Positions 5,547-11,742 of a DNA stretch of 11,742 nt are shown here, one piece after another. The first letter of the stretch is position 1. Every line of letters begins with the position of its first letter. The notes below the pieces were generated by a model. It searched no databases. It was not told where the DNA came from and saw nothing but the letters and a program-made list of their open reading frames with translations. The position numbers were made by a program, and so were the translations under genes. Source of the stretch: Deltaproteobacteria bacterium RBG_13_52_11 (lineage in GTDB: Bacteria; Desulfobacterota; B13-G15; RBG-16-54-18); contig MGQF01000043.1 in NCBI GenBank assembly GCA_001797745.1, positions 5,641 to 17,382 of the forward strand. The letters are read 5' to 3'.

Positions 5547-6914
5547 ATGTTTCCCTTGAAGGCAGAGCACATCAAAAAAGTGCAGCTGGACAATGGTCTC
5601 ACGGTGATGTGCCTGGAGTATCATAAGCTCCCGCTGGCCCATATCACCGTGATGGTCAAGAGGGGGAGCGAGAGGGACCCTGCGGGGAAGGAGGGGTTGG
5701 CCGACATCACCGCTGAGATGGTGACCCTCGGCACTGGGAAGAGGGACAGCCAACAGCTGGCCCTGGAGATGGAGCAATTGGGGGCGCGGTACTCAGCCAG
5801 TTCCGACTGGGACGCCTCTTGTGTGGAGGTCGTTGGACTATCGGAAGCATTTCCCACCCTCATGGATCTAGTGGGCGATATGCTCCTGCAACCGACCTTT
5901 CCTCAGGAGGAGATGAAGCAATCCCAGCAGAGGAGGATCTCTCGTTTGATTCAGCAGCGGGATCAGGCAGAGGTCATCGCCGACGAGATCATCGTCCAGC
6001 GCCTCCTCGAAGGTACCCCCTACGCCCACCCCACCTACGGCACCATTCCATCCCTCGGTAGTTTGTCTGCAGGGGATCCACGTTCCTTTTACCGCCGCCA
6101 CTACGCCCCTGAGGACACCGTGCTGCTGGCAATCGGCGACCTCACCCCTGAGGAGATCAGGGAAAGGGCCGAAGGCCTTCTGGGAGGTTGGAAGACCAAG
6201 GGGAAGACCGAGGATCAGTTGCCTGCACCGCAGAGGCCCACGGGGAAGAGGATTATCGCGGTGAATCGCCCCGACCTCACCCAGAGCCAGATACGGGAGG
6301 GTCTATTGGGGATCAAGAGAAAGGACGAAGCTTACATCCCCTTCAAAGTGATGAATTACATCTTCGGGGGCGGGGGGTTTTCTTCCCGGCTCATGCAGCG
6401 CATCAGGGCCGAGAAGGGGTATACCTATGGTATTTCCAGTACCTTCCAGGCAGGGCATATCGCAGGGCCTTTCGTTATCTCCACCTTTACCCCGACGGCC
6501 ACGACAGTGCCAATCATCGAGGAGATCCTGAAGGTCATGGAAGAGCTTATCAGGGGGGGTGTCCGGGTCCAGGAGCTCGAAGATGCGAAGCAGTTCTTGA
6601 GGGGGAGCTTCCCCCTGAAATTGGAGACCCTTGGTCAGATGACAGGGGAGATCCTGAATCTGGAACTCTACGGCATCCCCTACGATTATCTTTCCTTTTA
6701 TCCTGAGGCTATTGAGGAGGTCACCCTGGAACAAGTCAACAGCCTGGCCTCGGCCTATCTCCTTCCAGAAGCCCTCACCATCGTGGTGGTGGGCAGGGCC
6801 GAGGAATTCTTGGAGCGGCTCCGGAAATGGGGTGAGGTGGAGTTCGTTGAGTACTCTGAGATGACAAAGGGCTGTTCCCCCCCCAATACCTCCAAACACG
6901 CATCCACCACCTGA
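5547..6914 (+). CDS. M16B peptidase-family protein, non-catalytic partner subunit
   Basis: The product has 455 residues and two M16 domains. At the position of the zinc motif it reads GLADITAEMVTLGT (50-63), so the HxxEH histidines are absent and it cannot bind the catalytic zinc in the usual way. The second half keeps the conserved segment FSSRLMQRIRAEKGYTYG (278-295), the region that supplies the substrate-binding Arg/Tyr pair in partner subunits. The first M16 gene lacks an equivalent. Together this fits a heterodimer with one zinc subunit and one substrate-binding subunit, as known for paired bacterial M16B proteins and mitochondrial processing peptidase. ATG 5547 has AGAAGGA eight bases upstream. 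The conserved fold ends near residue 438 (about 6861). The last 17 residues (MTKGCSPPNTSKHASTT) are low-complexity and lie antisense to the end of the HD-GYP gene, so they are probably read-through into former intergenic or opposite-strand coding DNA. Confidence 0.88.
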   Translation: MFPLKAEHIKKVQLDNGLTVMCLEYHKLPLAHITVMVKRGSERDPAGKEGLADITAEMVTLGTGKRDSQQLALEMEQLGARYSASSDWDASCVEVVGLSEAFPTLMDLVGDMLLQPTFPQEEMKQSQQRRISRLIQQRDQAEVIADEIIVQRLLEGTPYAHPTYGTIPSLGSLSAGDPRSFYRRHYAPEDTVLLAIGDLTPEEIRERAEGLLGGWKTKGKTEDQLPAPQRPTGKRIIAVNRPDLTQSQIREGLLGIKRKDEAYIPFKVMNYIFGGGGFSSRLMQRIRAEKGYTYGISSTFQAGHIAGPFVISTFTPTATTVPIIEEILKVMEELIRGGVRVQELEDAKQFLRGSFPLKLETLGQMTGEILNLELYGIPYDYLSFYPEAIEEVTLEQVNSLASAYLLPEALTIVVVGRAEEFLERLRKWGEVEFVEYSEMTKGCSPPNTSKHASTT

Positions 6915-8623
6915 GGGTCATGGAGCCTTCCCCGTTCCTTCTTGATCTCCGCCACGGCCTCCTGCAGGCTGAAGGCAGGACGGTAGGGACGGTGGTGGGT
7001 CATGGCATCCATCACATCGGCAACCGCCAGGATGCGGGCCTCAGGGATGATCTCGTCACCCTTCAGCCCGTGGGGGTACCCTGAGCCATTCATGCGCTCA
7101 TGGTGCTGAAGGGTAGCCTGGGCCACAGGCCAGGGGAAATCGATCCCCTTGAGGATTTCATATCCCGCCTGGGGATGCATCTGGATGAGTGATATCTCCA
7201 TGCCGTTCAGCCTGCCGGGTTTAACCAGTATCTCCACCGGCACGGCCATTTTGCCTATATCGTGGAGGACGCCGGCGATATAGATCCCCGTGATCTCGTC
7301 TTCGGAAAACCCCATGATGCGTGCTATGGCCTCGGCAAGTCCTGCCACACCGGTCGAATGACCACTGGTATAGGGATCTCGATCCTCAATGACCTTTGAG
7401 AGGGCCTCGGTGGTCCCGAAAAAGCTGTCCTTGAGGGCCTCTTTGTATCCCGATAAGACCTTCGCAGCTTCTCTCTCATCGGTGACATCGTGGTAGATGC
7501 CGAAGGCCCCCTGGATAGCGCCTCGTTTGTCTCGGTAGGGGGTGCCGCTTACCAGTAGATTGTGCCTTCGGCCCACTTTGTCCGTCAGCACGATCTCATA
7601 GACAGTCCCTTTTCCTTCCCATCGTGCATTGAGGTTTTGCGCCAAGATCTTTTGATTCTCCTCGTCATAGAATGCGCTGATAGGTTTTCCCTCCGGATGG
7701 GGGTCCGCAATGATATCCTTCATCCGCTCGTTGCAGAAGAGGACGATTCCATTTCTATCCACATAGATAAAACCGTCGCTGACCCCCTCCCCGATGATGC
7801 GCAGGTGCTCCTCCGTCTTCTGGAGGGTCTCCTTGATCCGCTCGTGCTCGGTGATATCTCTCTGTACAGCCACGCCATACAATATAGTTCCATCTTTATT
7901 CCTCACAGCGCCGGTGCTGAGCATGACCGTGCGCCTGGTTCCCTCCTTGGTGAGGATACGAATTTCTTGTTCCTTGAAACTCCCCGTCTTTTTCCACTGC
8001 ACGATGAGCCGCTTTAATTTCGGCAGTGATTCAGGGGCGAAAAACGTTTCCATAGCCTTGCCGACTAGCTCATCCTTTTTATAGCCCAGTACCGTGAGGG
8101 CGGCGGTATTGACATCGAGTATGATACCCTCTGTTGAGACCATGTAGCAGTATTCCGGTTCGTTCTCAAAGAACTGCCTGAGGCGCTCTTCGCTCTCCTG
8201 CAGTGTCTCCTCTGTCCGCTGCTTCTCCTCAGCAGCGCGCCGCTGGTCGAGCACCTTCTCGATGACGGAAGGAAGCAACTCAAGATACCCGCCCCCCACG
8301 TCTTTGACGATGTAATCGCCCGCACCGAGCTTCATGGCCTCCACCGCCACCCGCTCATCACCAGTACCGGTGATCATGATGGTGGGAGGCAACGGACCTT
8401 GAGAGCCTAAGATACGGAGCACCTCCAGCCCCTCGTAGACCGGTAACGATTGATCTACGAATACTACGTCATAGGAGTCGGCATGGTACTTGGCAATACC
8501 CTCCTCACCATCAGAGGCGATGTCAACGGTATACCCCACCCTCCCCAACCGCTTCTGGACGAGCCGGGCCAGACCAGGATCGTCTTCGATGTAGAGGATG
8601 CGGATGGGCTCAGATTGAGCCAT
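6755..8623 (-). CDS. REC-PAS-PAS-HD-GYP protein, predicted c-di-GMP phosphodiesterase
   Basis: This 622-residue cytoplasmic response regulator should hydrolyse cyclic di-GMP. Domains in order are: receiver (about 5-125; phospho-acceptor D57, T85, K107); coiled linker (126-150); PAS (about 150-262); PAS (about 270-385); HD-GYP (about 400-580). The HD motif is HDIGK (454-458). HHERMNGSGYP (507-517) carries the GYP triad and a metal-binding His pair. No transmembrane segment is seen. It starts ten bases after the upstream response-regulator stop, with GGGAG seven bases before ATG, so it is translated in the same operon. The receiver is a near-copy of the one in the diguanylate cyclase two genes upstream. 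Conserved sequence stops near L580. Residues 583-622 (serine/arginine-rich) have no family resemblance and are encoded antisense to the M16 partner gene, giving a 160-base tail-to-tail overlap. Activity is very likely from the intact motifs; the sensed signal is unknown. Confidence 0.9.
   Translation of the reverse strand: MAQSEPIRILYIEDDPGLARLVQKRLGRVGYTVDIASDGEEGIAKYHADSYDVVFVDQSLPVYEGLEVLRILGSQGPLPPTIMITGTGDERVAVEAMKLGAGDYIVKDVGGGYLELLPSVIEKVLDQRRAAEEKQRTEETLQESEERLRQFFENEPEYCYMVSTEGIILDVNTAALTVLGYKKDELVGKAMETFFAPESLPKLKRLIVQWKKTGSFKEQEIRILTKEGTRRTVMLSTGAVRNKDGTILYGVAVQRDITEHERIKETLQKTEEHLRIIGEGVSDGFIYVDRNGIVLFCNERMKDIIADPHPEGKPISAFYDEENQKILAQNLNARWEGKGTVYEIVLTDKVGRRHNLLVSGTPYRDKRGAIQGAFGIYHDVTDEREAAKVLSGYKEALKDSFFGTTEALSKVIEDRDPYTSGHSTGVAGLAEAIARIMGFSEDEITGIYIAGVLHDIGKMAVPVEILVKPGRLNGMEISLIQMHPQAGYEILKGIDFPWPVAQATLQHHERMNGSGYPHGLKGDEIIPEARILAVADVMDAMTHHRPYRPAFSLQEAVAEIKKERGRLHDPQVVDACLEVLGGEQPFVISEYSTNSTSPHFRSRSKNSSALPTTTMVRASGRR
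6877..6884. repeat. Eight-base C tract (G on the minus strand) at the boundary of two overlapping genes
   Basis: The homopolymer lies exactly where the conserved HD-GYP sequence ends (codons L580-G582) and in the non-conserved tail of the M16 partner. Gain or loss of one base would change both C-termini. Both alternative minus-strand frames also stay open for about 100 bases or more beyond it. Confidence 0.6.
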
Positions 8624-9083
8624 AGACTACTCCCTACCCTCCTACCCCATCGGGTATCATCACCACCATCAGGAATAACCCCAGCTTGCGGATAGACTCG
8701 GAAAACTGCTCATAGTCCACTGGTTTGGTGATGTAGACGTTGCAGCCGAGCTCATAGCAGCGGGCCACCTCTCGGGGGTCATCGGTGGTGGTGAGGATGA
8801 TCACGGGGATGCGTTTGGTGCGTTCGTCGGTCTTCATGCGTTCGAGTACCTGGTAGCCGTCGAGCACCGGCATGTTGAGGTCAAGCAGCACCAGCAGGTG
8901 CGATGGGTGCTGGTGGTTGGCGTACGCACCTTCGCAGAACAGGTAGTCGAGGGCCTCCTGCCCATTGGTGGCAAAGGCGATCTCGTTTTTGATGTTGGCC
9001 CGGCGCAGGTTCTTCTCGATCAAGCGCGTGTGGCCTGGGTCGTCTTCTGCCAGGAGGATGGTGACATCGTGGATATCAGGCAT
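8261..9083 (-). repeat. Segmental duplication copy A: response regulator plus following REC domain
   Basis: This stretch matches 10876-11671 in order and orientation. It includes a block of about 40 identical bases (8542-8581 with 11157-11196), another of 35 (8487-8521 with 11102-11136), and a very similar 3' half of the response-regulator gene. It shows that the two signalling modules arose by tandem duplication. Confidence 0.75.
8634..9083 (-). CDS. Single-domain response regulator (Rcp1-like), second copy
   Basis: The product has 149 residues and is a lone receiver domain with no output domain. Acidic pocket E13/D14/D15 (LAEDD), phospho-acceptor D68 in LLDLNMPVLDG, T98 in ILTTT and K120 in YITKPVD are all present. 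The insert before the D68 strand and the 'D..EQF...I..LG.F' tail are typical of Rcp1-type regulators, which act as phosphotransfer or output shuttles by binding other proteins. I chose ATG 9083, with AAGGA seven bases upstream. It overlaps the stop of the diguanylate cyclase gene by eight bases (ATGCCTGA). An earlier in-frame ATG at 9128 would add 15 non-conserved residues inside the upstream gene. It is nearly identical to the first copy over the C-terminal half but differs in the segment at residues 37-63, perhaps a partner-recognition difference. Confidence 0.88.
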   Translation of the reverse strand: MPDIHDVTILLAEDDPGHTRLIEKNLRRANIKNEIAFATNGQEALDYLFCEGAYANHQHPSHLLVLLDLNMPVLDGYQVLERMKTDERTKRIPVIILTTTDDPREVARCYELGCNVYITKPVDYEQFSESIRKLGLFLMVVMIPDGVGG

Positions 9084-11238
9084 GGTTAATTCCTTTAACA
9101 TGACCATTGTGTTGCTTTTTTTCTTCATACATCCGCCTGTCCGCTTCGTTCATAATTTCGTCCACGGACCTATGGTCTTTAGGACCCCAGGAGGCGCTGC
9201 CGATAGACAGCGTGACTGGAAAGTCCATCTGCCCATCCTTCATATTGAGAAGGGCTACCTTCTCGGCGATGCGCCGTTTGATGCTGTCTAATTCGCCATT
9301 TGTTTCGAGCAGTATGATGAGGAACTCATCCCCGCCGTAACGGACCACGATGTCAGTTTCTCTTACCGCCTCGCGCAGCAGCACAGCTACCTCCCTGAGG
9401 ATCTCGTCCCCCATCTGGTGGCCGTATCGGTCGTTGATTTCCTTAAATCTATTGACGTCGAGCATCATGAAGGCCATGCTATGGTTGTAGCGCTTTGAGC
9501 GCTTGATCTCCTGTTCGAGGACCTTGTCAAGATAATAACGGTTGTGAAGGCCGGTAAGGTGATCATGGATGGCCTGTTCTTTAAGTTCATTTTGCAGTCT
9601 TATTCGTTTGATCGCTGCAGCGGTATGGCCGAGCAGTAGCTCGAGCAGCCGGGTATCATTCTTGGAGAAGGCATCAGGTTCGATGGAAGCCGCCTGAAAG
9701 ACACCGAGGTCTCCGATGGGAGCACTGACCAGAGAGAGATATTGTGAATGGGGCGACAGGGCTTGTACCCCTTTCCTAATCTCCCTCAGGACGTGCGTCT
9801 TCCCATTTCTATAGGTTGTACCCGTTAGGCCCTCATGCACTGACATCGTTTGGGTTTCATCAACAAAGGGATGAGGGTCGGCCACCTTGGTGACAATCTG
9901 CTTCCCTTCTACAATCCCGAGGCTGCAGAAGGAAAAAGTGAGGATCCTCTTTGCCGCATCGACGGCCACATGATATACCTCTTCTTCGCTCATGCACGCT
10001 GCCAGACGGCGGGCTACTTCATGAAGTTTCTCCAATTTATCTCCCGATTCCCGCAGCGCCTCATCCGCCCGCACGCGGTCGGTGATATCCTCATAGGTAA
10101 CAAACTCATCTCCGGTCTCCATCGTGATTGGTCTAAAATAGATCACCTTTTTTGAGCCATCCTTGCATGTCACGGTAAATGCGTTAGGTCGTGACTCTCC
10201 GCACTTTGTCTTCTTCTTATCCTTGATCCAGGTTGCAACGACATGGTTGCGATATTCTTCATCAGGGTATGCCTTGGCAAACCATTCTCGCCTCGTCGGA
10301 ATATCTTCTTGTGCATATCCGAAGATCTCGGTGAACGTGGGGTTGATATATTTAAAATGGCCTCCTTTCCCGATGATGGATACTCCGAGCGGAGACTCCT
10401 CCACGAGGTTTTGAAATTTCTCTTGTTCTCCCCGTAGCGCCTCCTCCGCCCGCCTGCGTTCGGTTATATCCGCCAACATCACGATGGCCTGACCGTCATC
10501 TAACCAGTTCGGTCTAAACTCGATCTCCTTAACCCCGCCATCTTTACACACGACGCTGAAAACTACACTGATTAGCCTATCGGCCTTCTTCCGGGCAAAA
10601 TCCCGCTTCCACGCCTCGATAACCTGCTGCCGGTACGCCTTGCCGGGATAAGCCGCTCGAAACCAGTCCTTTCCCGTGGGAATATTCTTCAGGGTATAGC
10701 CGGTGATGGCGGTGAACTCAGGATTGATATAGCGATTCGTCCCATCCTTATCGATCAAAATCGCTCCATAGGGGGCCTTGTGCAGCATGGAAAAAAATGT
10801 CTCTCTTTCCTTTTGTAACTCCTCCTCTGCCCGCTGCTTCTCATCGACGACACACCGCTGCTGAAGTACCTTTTCGATGACGGAAGGAAGTAGGTTGAGA
10901 TACCCCCCCTCCACATCCTTGACGATATAGTCGCTGGTACCCAACTTCATGGCCTCCACCGCCACCTTCTCATCGCCGGTCCCCGTGATCATAATCATCG
11001 GCGGCAAAGGGCCCCGAGAGGCCAGGATACGAATCACCTGCAAGCCGTCATAGATGGGTAACGTCTGATCTACGAACACGACGTCATAGGAGTCAGCGGT
11101 ATACTTGGCAATACCCTCCTCACCATCAGAGGCGATATCGACGGTATATCCTGTCTTCCCCAACCGCTTCTGGACGAGCCGGGCCAGACCAGGATCATCC
11201 TCGATGTAGAGGATGCGGATGGGTTCAGGCCGATCCAT
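9076..11238 (-). CDS. REC-PAS-PAS-GAF-GGDEF protein, predicted diguanylate cyclase
   Basis: This 720-residue cytoplasmic response regulator should make c-di-GMP from two GTP. Domains in order are: receiver (about 5-125; D57, T85, K107); coiled linker; PAS (about 143-262); PAS (about 273-388); GAF (about 402-548); GGDEF (about 550-708). The active-site motif is intact: GGDEF at 635-639. The inhibitory RxxD site RETD (626-629) is present five residues before it, so product feedback inhibition is expected. The two PAS domains are similar to each other (IPTGKDWFRAAYP and IPTRREWFAKAYP segments), suggesting internal duplication. AGGAGG lies ten bases before the ATG. The start overlaps the upstream response regulator by 14 bases and the end overlaps the downstream regulator by eight, so translation is coupled. 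It pairs with the HD-GYP protein encoded downstream. Ligands of PAS and GAF cannot be told; no heme-type signature was identified. Confidence 0.92.
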   Translation of the reverse strand: MDRPEPIRILYIEDDPGLARLVQKRLGKTGYTVDIASDGEEGIAKYTADSYDVVFVDQTLPIYDGLQVIRILASRGPLPPMIMITGTGDEKVAVEAMKLGTSDYIVKDVEGGYLNLLPSVIEKVLQQRCVVDEKQRAEEELQKERETFFSMLHKAPYGAILIDKDGTNRYINPEFTAITGYTLKNIPTGKDWFRAAYPGKAYRQQVIEAWKRDFARKKADRLISVVFSVVCKDGGVKEIEFRPNWLDDGQAIVMLADITERRRAEEALRGEQEKFQNLVEESPLGVSIIGKGGHFKYINPTFTEIFGYAQEDIPTRREWFAKAYPDEEYRNHVVATWIKDKKKTKCGESRPNAFTVTCKDGSKKVIYFRPITMETGDEFVTYEDITDRVRADEALRESGDKLEKLHEVARRLAACMSEEEVYHVAVDAAKRILTFSFCSLGIVEGKQIVTKVADPHPFVDETQTMSVHEGLTGTTYRNGKTHVLREIRKGVQALSPHSQYLSLVSAPIGDLGVFQAASIEPDAFSKNDTRLLELLLGHTAAAIKRIRLQNELKEQAIHDHLTGLHNRYYLDKVLEQEIKRSKRYNHSMAFMMLDVNRFKEINDRYGHQMGDEILREVAVLLREAVRETDIVVRYGGDEFLIILLETNGELDSIKRRIAEKVALLNMKDGQMDFPVTLSIGSASWGPKDHRSVDEIMNEADRRMYEEKKQHNGHVKGINHA

Positions 11239-11671
11239 AGAGCGTCATCCTCCTATCGGGTGTCATCATCGCCACCAGGAACAGGCCGAGCTTGTGGATC
11301 GTCTCGGAGAACTGCTCGTAGTCCACCGGTTTGGTGATGTAGGCGTTGCAGCCGAGCTCATAGCAGCGGGTTACCTCTCGGGCGTCGTCGGTGGTGGTGA
11401 GGATGACCACGGGGATGCGTTTGGTGCGTTCGTCGGTCTTCATGCGTTCAAGTACCTGGTAGCCGTCGAGCACGGGCATGTTGAGATCGAGCAGCACCAG
11501 CAGCGCCGGAGCACAGTCATTGCTAAAGAGATAATCGATTACCTGCTGGCCGTCATGGGCTTTTATAATATCGTTCGTTAGGTTCGCCCGGCGCAGGTTC
11601 TTCTCGATCAGGCGTGCATGGCCATGGTCGTCCTCCGCTAAGAGAATGGTGACTTTCTGGATCTCAGGCAT
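10876..11671 (-). repeat. Segmental duplication copy B: response regulator plus following REC domain
   Basis: This is the partner of 8261-9083. The regulator genes are close to identical in their 3' two-thirds, whereas the receiver domains have drifted more (roughly four-fifths identical by eye). The eight-base start overlap ATGCCTGA is the same in both copies, although the upstream genes differ. Confidence 0.75.
11225..11671 (-). CDS. Single-domain response regulator (Rcp1-like), first copy
   Basis: The product is a 148-residue lone receiver. Acidic residues E13/D14/D15, phospho-acceptor D62 in LLDLNMPVLDG, the threonine in ILTTT (92-94) and K114 in YITKPVD are present. The start at 11671 has AAGGAG six bases upstream and overlaps the end of the histidine-kinase gene by eight bases (ATGCCTGA). 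The end overlaps the diguanylate cyclase start by 14 bases, and its last residues (RRMTLYGSA) come from the overlap and ribosome-binding region of the next gene. It likely takes phosphate from the upstream kinase and may pass a signal to the receiver proteins downstream through protein contacts. It is six residues shorter than copy two before the phospho-acceptor strand. Confidence 0.88.
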   Translation of the reverse strand: MPEIQKVTILLAEDDHGHARLIEKNLRRANLTNDIIKAHDGQQVIDYLFSNDCAPALLVLLDLNMPVLDGYQVLERMKTDERTKRIPVVILTTTDDAREVTRCYELGCNAYITKPVDYEQFSETIHKLGLFLVAMMTPDRRMTLYGSA

Positions 11672-11742
11672 TATATGCTCCTTGTTCAGATGGGGCTGCG
11701 ATGGTGAAGATAAAGGTTGTGCCCTTCCCGAGCTCGGACTCA
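11664..11742 (-). CDS. Histidine kinase, C-terminal end (truncated by window)
   Basis: The minus-strand frame from the window edge reads ESELGKGTTFIFTIAAP and ends EQGAYNA before TGA (11664-11666). 'ESE.GKGTTF.FT.' is the final G2 box and strand of the HATPase_c ATP-binding domain of sensor histidine kinases. Only 25 residues are visible, so the sensor part is unknown. Its coupling to the response regulator by an eight-base overlap suggests the two are cognate partners. Confidence 0.75.
   Translation of the reverse strand, partial: ESELGKGTTFIFTIAAPSEQGAYNA

Noticed and set aside
6303..6899. 198-codon minus-strand frame inside the M16 partner gene
   Set aside because: Antisense shadow; its composition does not resemble a protein, and the M16 frame is clearly the coding one.
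9084..9128. Upstream ATG extension of the second response regulator
   Set aside because: It would add 15 lysine- and methionine-rich residues inside the diguanylate cyclase gene; the ATG at 9083 has the ribosome site and matches the start of the duplicate copy.

Overview
The window looks like chromosomal DNA of a Gram-negative, moderately GC-rich bacterium, most likely a Desulfobacterota-type (deltaproteobacterial) lineage. This is inferred from three things: a short ArgA-like acetyltransferase end, an M16B protease pair, and intergenic inverted-repeat elements ending in a CAACAGCCTGTT-type motif that I associate from memory with that group. No phage genes, transposase, rRNA, tRNA or CRISPR array is visible.

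Layout. (1) 2-169 (+): the last 55 codons of an N-acetylglutamate-synthase-like GNAT protein. (2) 194-362: a MITE-like inverted-repeat element between convergent genes; its right end supplies the stop codon of the next gene. (3) 361-3579 (-): a three-gene acetyl-metabolism cluster read in the order class II-like histone-deacetylase family protein, 99-residue unrecognised protein, acetyl-CoA-synthetase-like AMP-binding protein. A good sigma70-type promoter lies at 3688-3716. (4) 3814-5112 and 5547-6914 (+): two M16B peptidase-family subunits, the first with the HxxEH zinc site and the second without it, separated by a 434-base non-coding stretch full of hairpins. (5) 6755-11742 (-): a tightly overlapping signalling operon, transcribed as histidine kinase (only its end is present), single-domain response regulator, REC-PAS-PAS-GAF-GGDEF diguanylate cyclase, second single-domain response regulator, REC-PAS-PAS-HD-GYP phosphodiesterase.

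How the genes fit together. The deacetylase and the acetyl-CoA-synthetase-like protein recall the AcuC/AcsA pair, in which acetylation of one C-terminal lysine switches off acetyl-CoA synthetase. Here, however, the synthetase-like protein has alanine at that lysine position and also lacks the usual A8 arginine. Either the enzyme works differently or it is a pseudo-enzyme, and the deacetylase must have another target. The M16 pair looks like a heterodimeric processing or oligopeptidase complex. The signalling operon would place making and breaking of c-di-GMP under one kinase, and it arose at least partly by tandem duplication of a [response regulator + REC domain] unit.

The M16 and c-di-GMP operons converge with no intergenic space. 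Their last genes overlap by 160 bases, and each carries a non-conserved tail encoded antisense to the other.
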